Under the pieces are notes generated by a model, which saw only the letters and a program-made list of their open reading frames with translations, searched no databases and was not told the DNA's origin. This document shows, piece by piece, positions 42,029 through 49,519 of a DNA stretch of 64,000 bases (position 1 is the stretch's first letter; each line of letters starts with the position of its first letter). Where the stretch lies: positions 45,530 to 109,529 of the forward strand of contig DASYRN010000224.1 of NCBI GenBank assembly GCA_036004365.1, read 5' to 3'. This DNA comes from DP-36 sp036004365 (GTDB lineage: Bacteria > Desulfobacterota > Binatia > UBA9968). The translations under genes and the position numbers were made by a program.

Positions 42029-43414
42029 ATGGTTAGGAACAAAAAAGTCTTTGCTCTGTTGGTAATCTCTCTCTGGGCTGTTTTTTTGTCAGTCCCCTTT
42101 TTGAGTCTTGCCCAAGAGGCTCCTCAGCCTCCGGCCGTTGCGCCTGCTGCACCTAGTCCCGCGGGCCCGCCTTCACCGGTACCCCCGAAGATCGACAAGG
42201 GCGACACTGCCTGGATGCTAACCTCATCGGCGTTGGTGTTGATGATGACCATACCCGGCCTCTTTCTGTTCTACGGCGGTCTGGTACGAGGGAAAAATGC
42301 CCTGGGCACCATCATGCACAGTTTCATCATCGTCGCGTTAGTAACCATCCAGTGGGTGCTCTTTGGATACAGTCTGGCGTTTGGCCCTGACGTGGGTGGA
42401 ATAGTCGGAAACCTAGACTGGCTCGGTTTGAGCGGCGTGGGGAGCGACCCCAACCCCGACTATGCTGCTACCATCCCCCATCAAGCTTTCATGATCTATC
42501 AGCTGATGTTCGCCATCATCACACCCGCTCTCATCACCGGAGCTTTTGCGGAGCGCGCAAAGTTCGGCACTTTTATTGTCTTCATCCTGCTCTGGGCGAC
42601 CTTCATTTACGACCCGCTTGCTCATTGGGTCTGGGGCGTCAAGGGTTGGATGAGAGAGATGGGGGCTTTGGATTTTGCAGGCGGAACGGTGGTCCATATC
42701 AGCTCCGGGGTCTCGGCGCTCGCCGCGGCGTTCATGTTCGGCAAGCGGGTAGGATATGGACATGAGGCGATGCCTCCGCACAACCTTCCATTCAGCGTAA
42801 TCGGCGCTTCGCTTCTGTGGGTGGGATGGTTCGGCTTTAACGCGGGCAGCGCTCTTGCCGCTGACGGCCTGGCAACCAGCGCCTTTGTGGTGACTCATAT
42901 CGCGACAGCATCGGCAGCCCTGGCCTGGACGTTCTCTGAGTGGATGACCAGGGGCAAACCGACGGTCTTGGGAGCGGCCAGCGGTGCCGTGGCCGGTCTG
43001 GTTGCGATCACGCCCGCCTCGGGATTCGTGGGTCCTCTCTCCTCTATTATCATCGGCATCGGTGGGGGTGTCTTCTGTTACATCGCCTGCAATCTCAAGA
43101 CGAAGTTTGGCTACGATGACTCCCTGGATGTGGTTGGGGTACATGGCATTGGAGGAACTTGGGGAGCTCTCGCAACCGGTTTGTTCGCTTCCAAGGCAAT
43201 CAACCCAGCTGGAGATGACGGGCTCTTCTTTGGCAACCCGGCACAACTCTGGGAACAGTTTGTCGCTGTCGTCGCAACCTGGATCCTTGCTTTCGTCGGC
43301 ACCTTGATCATTCTATCTATACTCAAGGCCCTTATGGGACTGAGAGTGTCGGATGAAGAAGAGCGCATGGGGTTGGACTTGAGCCAGCATAACGAGAGAG
43401 GTTATGCCTTATGA
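42029..43414 (+). CDS. amtB: Ammonium transporter (Amt family)
   Basis: A 461-residue ammonium channel. A signal peptide (about 1-28) and a proline/alanine-rich linker (about 29-52) precede 11 membrane helices, beginning with DTAWMLTSSALVLMMTIPGLFLFYGGLVRGKN. The twin pore histidines are in GGTVVHISSGVSALAAA (about 219) and VHGIGGTWGALATG (about 372). The last 20 residues are charged and face the cytoplasm, where PII binds. The start has GGAGG nearby. It is first in a nitrogen operon with glnA and a PII gene. Confidence 0.95.
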   Translation: MVRNKKVFALLVISLWAVFLSVPFLSLAQEAPQPPAVAPAAPSPAGPPSPVPPKIDKGDTAWMLTSSALVLMMTIPGLFLFYGGLVRGKNALGTIMHSFIIVALVTIQWVLFGYSLAFGPDVGGIVGNLDWLGLSGVGSDPNPDYAATIPHQAFMIYQLMFAIITPALITGAFAERAKFGTFIVFILLWATFIYDPLAHWVWGVKGWMREMGALDFAGGTVVHISSGVSALAAAFMFGKRVGYGHEAMPPHNLPFSVIGASLLWVGWFGFNAGSALAADGLATSAFVVTHIATASAALAWTFSEWMTRGKPTVLGAASGAVAGLVAITPASGFVGPLSSIIIGIGGGVFCYIACNLKTKFGYDDSLDVVGVHGIGGTWGALATGLFASKAINPAGDDGLFFGNPAQLWEQFVAVVATWILAFVGTLIILSILKALMGLRVSDEEERMGLDLSQHNERGYAL

Positions 43415-43499
43415 GCCACGGGGCTGGCGGTGGTGATAAGAGTGTGATAACAGGTTCATTCGAATAAAAACTCAACAACGAAAGAGAGGAGATGATGAG

Positions 43500-44915
43500 A
43501 TGACGGCTAAAGAAGTTTTGGATTTAGCCAAAAAGAACAAAGTCGAGATCGTGGATTTTAAATTTGTCGACGTGCCTGGACTGTGGCAGCACTTCTCGAT
43601 TCCGGCTGCAGAACTTACGGCAGAGCTATTCGAAGAAGGGATTGGCTTTGACGGCTCCAGCATACGGGGCTTTCAAACGATTGACGAATCCGACATGCTG
43701 TTGTTTCCGGATCCCGACAGCGCCTTTTTGGATCCTTTCACCGAGCATCCCACTTTGAGTTTGATCTGCAACGTCAAAGATCCCATCACCGGAGAACCTT
43801 ACAGTCGAGATCCGCGCTACGTAGCGCAGAAGGCGGAGAAGTACCTAAAGAGTACTGGGATTGCCGATACGAGCTACTGGGGTCCCGAGATAGAGTTTTT
43901 TATCTTTGACAGCATCCGGTTCGACCAGAGCTACAACCACGGCTTTTACTACATCGATTCTGAGGAAGGTTTCTGGAACGCAGGCAATGGGGACAAACCC
44001 AATCTAGGCTACAAGATACGCTACAAAGAGGGCTACTTCCCTGTCCCGCCCATGGACCAATACCAGGATCTTCGCTCCGAGATGGTAAAGAACCTAGAGA
44101 AGTGCGGGATCAAGATCGAAGTGCACCATCATGAGGTTGGCACGGCCGGGCAGACCGAGATCGACATGCGCTTTACCACCTTGACCAAGATGGCGGATCA
44201 GGTGTTGCTGTACAAATACATCATCAAGAACACGGCTAGGAAGCGGGGCAAGACCGTGACCGTGATGCCCAAGCCGCTCTTTCAGGACAACGGCTCAGGG
44301 ATGCACACGCATCAGAGCCTGTGGAAGGGCGGGAAGAACATCTTCTACGACAAGAAGGGCTATGGGCTGATCAGCGAGACGGCGCGGCACTACATTGGGG
44401 GGCTGATCAAACATGCCCATGCGCTCTGCGCCTTCATCGCGCCGACCACCAATTCCTACCGGCGGCTGGTGCCTGGGTATGAGGCGCCGATCAACCTGGT
44501 GTACTCGGCCCGGAACCGAAGCGCCTGTGTGCGGATTCCGATGTACTCAAGCAGCGAGAAGGCCAAGCGGTTAGAGTTTAGGACTCCCGATCCCAGTTGT
44601 AATCCGTACTTTGCGTTTCCGGCGATGTTGATGGCGGGATTGGATGGGGTACGGAACAAGATCGAACCGCCCAAGCCGATTGACAAGGATCTTTATGAGT
44701 TGGAGCCTGAGGAGGCGGCGAAGGTGAAATCGATGCCTGGATCATTGGACCAGGCATTAGATGCGTTGGAGGCGGACCATGCTTTTATGCTGAGAGGGGA
44801 TGTGTTCACCAAGGACGTGATCGAGACATGGTTGGAGTACAAGCGTAAGAAGGAGGTCGATGCGATCCGCCTTAGACCCCATCCCTATGAGTTCGCCCTC
44901 TACTACGATATTTGA
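43500..44915 (+). CDS. glnA: Glutamine synthetase type I
   Basis: A 471-residue GS-I, forming glutamine from glutamate, ammonia and ATP. It has FDGSSIRGF, GPEIEFFIFD, VEVHHHEVG-like EVHHHEVGTAGQTEID, MPKPLFQDNGSGMHTHQSLW and the glutamate-flap region. The adenylylation tyrosine lies in KDLYELEPEE (about residue 400). That motif and the length point to the GSI-beta class, controlled by covalent adenylylation. The ATG at 43500 follows GAGAGGAGATGATG. Confidence 0.97.
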   Translation: MTAKEVLDLAKKNKVEIVDFKFVDVPGLWQHFSIPAAELTAELFEEGIGFDGSSIRGFQTIDESDMLLFPDPDSAFLDPFTEHPTLSLICNVKDPITGEPYSRDPRYVAQKAEKYLKSTGIADTSYWGPEIEFFIFDSIRFDQSYNHGFYYIDSEEGFWNAGNGDKPNLGYKIRYKEGYFPVPPMDQYQDLRSEMVKNLEKCGIKIEVHHHEVGTAGQTEIDMRFTTLTKMADQVLLYKYIIKNTARKRGKTVTVMPKPLFQDNGSGMHTHQSLWKGGKNIFYDKKGYGLISETARHYIGGLIKHAHALCAFIAPTTNSYRRLVPGYEAPINLVYSARNRSACVRIPMYSSSEKAKRLEFRTPDPSCNPYFAFPAMLMAGLDGVRNKIEPPKPIDKDLYELEPEEAAKVKSMPGSLDQALDALEADHAFMLRGDVFTKDVIETWLEYKRKKEVDAIRLRPHPYEFALYYDI

Positions 44916-44939
44916 AGCTGGCGGCCCTAAGGCATTCAA

Positions 44940-44974
44940 CTGTCAGCTTGCTGATGGCTGATCGCTGAAAGCTA
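44940..44974 (+). repeat. GCTGA-word spacer before glnB
   Basis: Between glnA and glnB lies a run of related words (TCAGC, GCTGATGGCTGATCGCTGAAAGC) that can fold imperfectly. It is followed by GAGAGGAG, the glnB ribosome-binding site. Confidence 0.5.
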
Positions 44975-44990
44975 TGAGAGGAGACTTACT

Positions 44991-45332
44991 ATGAAAAAGA
45001 TAGAGGCTATCATCAAGCCTTTTAAGTTAGACGAGGTCAAGCAAAAACTCACCTCGATCGGGATTTCCGGCATGACGATCAGCGAGGTGAAAGGCTTCGG
45101 CAGGCAAAAGGGACATACCGAGCTTTACCGAGGAGCCGAATACACCGTCGACTTTCTCCCAAAAGTCAAAATCGAGATCCTAGCGCCCGACCCGATGGTC
45201 CCAAAAATCATCGAGACGATCTTAGAAACAGCTCAGACTGGAAAGATCGGTGACGGGAAGATCTTTGTCTCCAACGTTGAGGAAGTGATCCGCATTCGAA
45301 CCAACGAGAGAGGAGAAGAGGCTATCCGCTAG
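44991..45332 (+). CDS. glnB: Nitrogen regulatory protein PII
   Basis: A 113-residue PII signal protein. MKKIEAIIKPFKLDEVK begins the ferredoxin-like fold. The T-loop GHTELYRGAEYTVDFLPK carries the uridylylation tyrosine 51. GKIGDGKIFV and a RIRTNERGEEAI tail form the nucleotide site. It would control AmtB and GS adenylylation and sense 2-oxoglutarate. GlnB versus GlnK cannot be separated on sequence alone; linkage to amtB would favour GlnK. Confidence 0.95.
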   Translation: MKKIEAIIKPFKLDEVKQKLTSIGISGMTISEVKGFGRQKGHTELYRGAEYTVDFLPKVKIEILAPDPMVPKIIETILETAQTGKIGDGKIFVSNVEEVIRIRTNERGEEAIR

Positions 45333-45351
45333 CGTCCCTCTTCCTCTTCTG

Positions 45352-46959
45352 CTACCTACCCTTCTTTTCGTCTCCTGGTTGCTTGCCCGGCTCGAATCCG
45401 CCCACTTCGTGGTAAACGACTTTGCTCTCCTGCTCGAAGGCTCGTACGTTGGGAGCTTCTCCCGGCAGGCCCAGTTTTTGCCAGCGGGCGGCCACCTGAT
45501 CATAGATTTCCTTACGGAGAGTCGTGCGCTTGGAGAAGACCGGTAGATAGCGATGTTCTTTGCAAGCGTTGATCAATGCCTTTGAGCCATAAGGCCGTTC
45601 TTCCGGAGGATTCTGGGTTGGGTCGAGCCAGGTGCTCCAGGTATTGCGGAGAAGATCAATATCCTCGATCGGGTTGCAGCGGCTGCTCATCGCCCAAATC
45701 ACCTGGTTGATATCCGTAGGGTCCACATCTTCATCAACTGCGATGATCCATTTGGTGTAGTAGGCGCCACCGGGGACTTGAGCGGCTAGGGCAAGAGTCT
45801 GGGCAGCATGTCCGGCGTAGCGTTGCTCAATGCTGACCACGGTCATTCCAAAACCCCCGGCTCCGGCAGGATGGCAATAGACGCCTTGAATTCCGGGGAT
45901 GCCGAGCTTATCCAAATCATCCCAGATGCGTGCGGACCGGATGATCGAAAAAAAACCGCTTTGCTCGTTGGACGGATAGTCTGCCATCAGCGCGTTGGTG
46001 AGGATCGGTTTGGAGCGATAGTGGATAGCGGTTATCTCAACAAGCGGGCAGCCAGCCTCGGGTCTGCCGTAATAGCCTGGGAACTCCCCGAAGGGTCCTT
46101 CGCTCTTGACCGAATTCGGGCGAATCACCCCTTCGATCACAAATTCGGCATTGGCCGGTATCAAAAGATCCGTCGTAGTGCCGCGCACCACTGGAATAGG
46201 CTCTCCCTTAACGCCACCAGCATATTCATACTCGGAGACGTTCTTGGCAAATGTTTGCGATCCGATCACCATGAATAGCGGATCGATGCCCCAGGCGGCC
46301 GCGACCTGAATCGGTTCTCCCTTCTGCCAAGCGCGCGTTATGTGGAGCCGCGCGTCTTTGCCCGGAGAGAGATAGAGACCGACCTGATTTTTTCCTTGCA
46401 GCATCATCCGATAGGTACCGATATTCAGATACCCAGTGTCCGGGTCGCGCGTGATGACTGCGTCGGCTGTGCCTGCGTACTTGCCACCATCCAATGGCCA
46501 GTGTTTGGGAATCGGTAACTGCTCCAGATCGATATCGGCTCCTGTCTTGCTGTTCTGGTAAAATCCAGCTTGAGTTCTCGCCACTTCACGCGGAGGAATG
46601 CGCTGCTTGAGTTTATCCTTCACACGACGGATCAAATCTACTGTCGGCGTCTCCGGCGGCTCCTCGAGAGTGAGAGCGATGCGCTTGAGGCTCGGGCCCA
46701 AGATATTCCAGAGATGCATGGCGCGCAGGGGATTATTCTCGTAACCTTTGGTTTTCTCGAAGAGTATCGCTGGCGAGGGGCTCTGTTTGGCTACGAGGTA
46801 GCCCACGGCGCTCATCTCTTCAATGCAATCGACGGGCTCTTTGATACGGATCAGCTCTCCCACCTCCTCGACCCGCTCTAGCCAATCGCGCAGATCTTGG
46901 ACGGGTCCTGGTCGTGACTCTTTTGCGGCCGCCGGCTGGGCCTTCTTAGCGGTTGCCAT
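45352..46959 (-). CDS. UbiD-family prenyl-FMN decarboxylase
   Basis: A 535-residue UbiD-type decarboxylase, needing prenylated FMN. It has YLNIGTYRMMLQGKNQVGLYLSPGKDARLHITRA (binding site strand), the EFVIEGVIRPN region with the catalytic glutamates, GPFGEFPGYYG, and CNPIEDIDLL. An N-terminal extension of about 20 residues is alanine- and lysine-rich. GGGAGGAG precedes the ATG. The usual UbiX flavin prenyltransferase is not nearby. Aromatic or heteroaromatic acids are typical substrates; the true one is unknown. It converges on glnB (20 bp). Confidence 0.9.
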   Translation of the reverse strand: MATAKKAQPAAAKESRPGPVQDLRDWLERVEEVGELIRIKEPVDCIEEMSAVGYLVAKQSPSPAILFEKTKGYENNPLRAMHLWNILGPSLKRIALTLEEPPETPTVDLIRRVKDKLKQRIPPREVARTQAGFYQNSKTGADIDLEQLPIPKHWPLDGGKYAGTADAVITRDPDTGYLNIGTYRMMLQGKNQVGLYLSPGKDARLHITRAWQKGEPIQVAAAWGIDPLFMVIGSQTFAKNVSEYEYAGGVKGEPIPVVRGTTTDLLIPANAEFVIEGVIRPNSVKSEGPFGEFPGYYGRPEAGCPLVEITAIHYRSKPILTNALMADYPSNEQSGFFSIIRSARIWDDLDKLGIPGIQGVYCHPAGAGGFGMTVVSIEQRYAGHAAQTLALAAQVPGGAYYTKWIIAVDEDVDPTDINQVIWAMSSRCNPIEDIDLLRNTWSTWLDPTQNPPEERPYGSKALINACKEHRYLPVFSKRTTLRKEIYDQVAARWQKLGLPGEAPNVRAFEQESKVVYHEVGGFEPGKQPGDEKKGR

Positions 46960-47038
46960 TCAACTCCTCCCGAACTGTCATTAAGGTTTCTCTTGTTCGA
47001 TAACTTGCTTCAAACCGGACTACAATTCAAGCCTCTGG

Positions 47039-47770
47039 CTACTTCTTTTTTAGCAGCGAAGCAAAGTAGGCAAAGGCATCATAGGAGCGATAGATCATGT
47101 TTTCTTTCATCACGTCGATCTCTTTCTGTGGCGTCGTGTCAGGTTTCCCTATGCAACTTGCCACCCATTGCATGTAGGCTGTCCTCTCAAGATAAATCGC
47201 ATGGACGACGGCATATTCTGAGCTGTCGCCGACAACGATGATTCCGTGCCCTTTTAAGAGCATCGCCATTCGGTCTCCCAAAGTTTGGCAGATCTCCATG
47301 CCGTCCTGAACCGTATAGATGAGTCTTGGACTTGGAAAAATCGGGGTTTCCGGGGCGAACGGCGCAGCCTGATTATAAATCGGTAAAATCGGAACTCCGG
47401 CGACCGAGAATGCGGTAGCGAGCGGCTGGTGGGTGTGGGCGACGGAGTTGACATCGGGGCGCGCCTCGTAGATTGCAGCGTGGATCATCGTCTCGCGCGG
47501 CGGCGCCTTTAATTTTGTCACCGCTCGTTTTCCTCCTACTTTCGCCCAATTTTGCTCGCAGACCGCTTTGTACTCGTCGATGTCCACCGTAATAACGTCT
47601 TTGCTGGTAATAGAACCCAGTGGTGCGAGGACCGGTTTGATTAAAAACTTACGGGTCCCTGGAATACGAGCGCTCAGATGCCCGTGATAGTCGGCAAGGC
47701 CTTGATGAAACAGGATTCGGTTTCCCAAGGCTACCTTCTTCTTTAGTTCTTCAAGTTCTCTCTTGTTCAT
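47039..47770 (-). CDS. Class II aldolase/adducin family protein
   Basis: A 243-residue class II aldolase. Metal histidines are visible in VAHTHQPLATAFS (about residues 115-117) and LLKGHGIIVVG (about 175). The catalytic acidic residue is in the RETMIHAAIYEARPD segment (about 95). GLADYHGHLSARIPG is the substrate-loop signature. Such enzymes act on fuculose or ribulose phosphates or on 3-oxo-4-phosphate acids. It lies 79 bp upstream of UbiD on the same strand and may form one pathway with it. Confidence 0.87.
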   Translation of the reverse strand: MNKRELEELKKKVALGNRILFHQGLADYHGHLSARIPGTRKFLIKPVLAPLGSITSKDVITVDIDEYKAVCEQNWAKVGGKRAVTKLKAPPRETMIHAAIYEARPDVNSVAHTHQPLATAFSVAGVPILPIYNQAAPFAPETPIFPSPRLIYTVQDGMEICQTLGDRMAMLLKGHGIIVVGDSSEYAVVHAIYLERTAYMQWVASCIGKPDTTPQKEIDVMKENMIYRSYDAFAYFASLLKKK

Positions 47771-47838
47771 TTTCAGTTTCCTAATCCTCCCTGTGAATAG
47801 CTTTTTTTCGAGCTGTGAAGCTTGGGCTGGCTAGCGCG

Positions 47839-48798
47839 TCACTCGTTTGTAACGATGCTCCCCTTCCGGAACTCGCTAGGCGGCGCTTTCTGCCAATGAA
47901 CATTCGTCCAATTCCACTGGTCGGGATAGCGTCGAACGACCGCTTCTAACCATTGGGCGATTCTTATGACGTTGTCTCTGATAGCAGCGTTTATTTGGCC
48001 CGATCTTAAGAGTGTGATCTCCGGCTCGATTACGAGTGCAAGCCTGCCGATGGGGTCTCTTATCATGTAAGCTGGCAGCACCGGTGCTCCGGCCCTAAGC
48101 GATAACGTTGCTACTCCCCGGCGGCCCAAAACAGTGCGGCCGAAAAAAGGCACAGAAATGCCGCTACCGGATCTATATTCATCCGCGAATTCATCTGCGA
48201 TGACAACGGCGAGTTCATTCCGTCTCAAGACCTGGAGGAGCGCCCGTGAGGCATGTCGGCGAGGTCTGGCAGGGATGGATCTTTGTTGCAGTCTAGAGCA
48301 GCAGTGATCTAGGAACTCCGAAAAGAGCGCTTTCCGAGGTTGATTGATCAGTGTATGGGCGGGATAACCTTCCATTGTCAGCCGGGGTCCGACCAAAAAG
48401 AAGTTTCCCAAATGAGCACTAAGGATAATGACCCCTTTACCCTTCGCCAGGGCTTCGTCCAAATGCTCTCTTCCCAAGACGCAAATTTCGCTACGGACCT
48501 TTTCCGGTGATGCCTCTGCTGCAAGGCTGAGCTCCACAATATCGCGAAAGAAGTTTCTAATAGAGTGTCGAACAATGAGCACAATTTTGCGACCTTCAAG
48601 GCTTTCTCCCAGGGCTAAAGTGAGGTTCTTGATCGAGTTTTTGCGAAACTTGAAGAGGAGGTAAAAGCCGGCATCAGCGAGGATCTCGGAGAGAGATAAC
48701 AGGAGTGTTCTGGGTAGAACTCTCACCACCCAAAACCACAGCTTCAACACACAACTAGAGAGTTCCTGAGTAAGTTTTTCCAAGTGTTGTGAAATCAT
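47839..48798 (-). CDS. LpxL/HtrB-like acyltransferase with altered catalytic motif
   Basis: A 319-residue protein of the lipid A lauroyl/myristoyl acyltransferase family, inner-membrane anchored near residues 15-50. It has the N-terminal SL-E-I-L-A-D-A-G-F, the ARxxxRxxLxVLRRNELAVVIADEF-type substrate motif and VPFFGRTVLGRRGVATLSLRAGAPVLPAYM. The catalytic H-x4-D/E motif (SAHxGNxE in relatives) reads SAHLGNFFLVG: the acidic residue is replaced by phenylalanine. The frame is otherwise full length and intact. It could use another base, bind rather than acylate, or be inactive. Confidence 0.75.
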   Translation of the reverse strand: MISQHLEKLTQELSSCVLKLWFWVVRVLPRTLLLSLSEILADAGFYLLFKFRKNSIKNLTLALGESLEGRKIVLIVRHSIRNFFRDIVELSLAAEASPEKVRSEICVLGREHLDEALAKGKGVIILSAHLGNFFLVGPRLTMEGYPAHTLINQPRKALFSEFLDHCCSRLQQRSIPARPRRHASRALLQVLRRNELAVVIADEFADEYRSGSGISVPFFGRTVLGRRGVATLSLRAGAPVLPAYMIRDPIGRLALVIEPEITLLRSGQINAAIRDNVIRIAQWLEAVVRRYPDQWNWTNVHWQKAPPSEFRKGSIVTNE

Positions 48799-48966
48799 CC
48801 TTGAAACGCGTGGAGGCTATGTCATAGCGATGGTGTAACGGAGATCCAGGGACTGCCCATATCATAGGATCGGATCGCTTTACAAATTGGCTGTTTCGTC
48901 AAGGTGTCAACTGTGCAGACAGGCTTTCTGGATAGGGGATTATTTGTGTCATGATGGGAGCCCGCG

Positions 48967-49104
48967 ATGGCCAAAAACCCAATTATAATGATGAGTTGGG
49001 AGAGTGCTGGGGTCTTCGTGATGGCAAACGGCTGTTTTGATTTGCAAATCTTTTGTGATAAGAAAAGTGGTTGTCTTGATCGAAGGCCAAAAATATGCGG
49101 ATGA
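48967..49104 (+). CDS. Possible 45-residue small protein
   Basis: ATG 48967 has GGGAG with a 6-base spacer, and the frame ends at TGA 49104, overlapping the next gene by 10 bases. It encodes four cysteines (NGCFDL, IFCDK, GCLD, KICG) and a hydrophobic N-terminal half. No family is recognised. It could be a leader peptide or chance. The rest of the 296-bp spacer (48799-49094) shows no other clear feature. Confidence 0.25.
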   Translation: MAKNPIIMMSWESAGVFVMANGCFDLQIFCDKKSGCLDRRPKICG

Positions 49105-49472
49105 TATTGCCTACTTTGCAGGAGCGTCGATCGGTGGATCGACATCTCACCTCTTTTTTTCGTGATTACAGAGCTTCGGAATTCAAACGGGCGGTATCGA
49201 CGCTGTGCAAATTTTACGGTTTAAAGATGCCCAAGGTCGAATGGTACGAGTATATCGACTGGGGAAAAACGGCCGGTAAGACCTATGAGAATGGACATAT
49301 CCATCTGGTCCATCCGGAAAATTGGAAGCGGGGAAGAAAATACAACTCCGAGAGAAAGTGGGTCAACACCGTCTATCATGAACTAGGCCATTATATCTTT
49401 TGGGCGGATGCGGAGCACAAGGCGGATAACTTTGCCTTTCGAATGGTTAGGGGGCTGAACCACCACAGGTAA
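49095..49472 (+). CDS. Small HELGH zinc-metallopeptidase-like protein
   Basis: A 125-residue protein of no named family. It has the zinc motif YHELGHYIFWAD (H-E-L-G-H, about residues 95-99) and, 9 residues later, EHKADNFAF, where the glutamate is placed like the third ligand of the gluzincin-type ImmA/IrrE peptidases (E-x-x-A-N-x-F-A). A basic stretch GRKYNSERK precedes it. The N-terminus (LTSFFRDYRASEFKRAVSTLCKFYGL) is helical. No membrane segment or signal peptide was seen. It is 47 bp upstream of ileS and might be involved in regulated proteolysis. Confidence 0.6.
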   Translation: MRMILPTLQERRSVDRHLTSFFRDYRASEFKRAVSTLCKFYGLKMPKVEWYEYIDWGKTAGKTYENGHIHLVHPENWKRGRKYNSERKWVNTVYHELGHYIFWADAEHKADNFAFRMVRGLNHHR

Positions 49473-49519
49473 GTCCCTGCCGAGAACCTGCGACTTTGCA
49501 GGCTCCTTTCCCTTCATTC

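Noticed and set aside
48822..49145. Minus-strand 107-residue frame in the spacer before the HELGH gene
   Set aside because: No ribosome-binding site or family motif, and it overlaps the start of the plus-strand gene.
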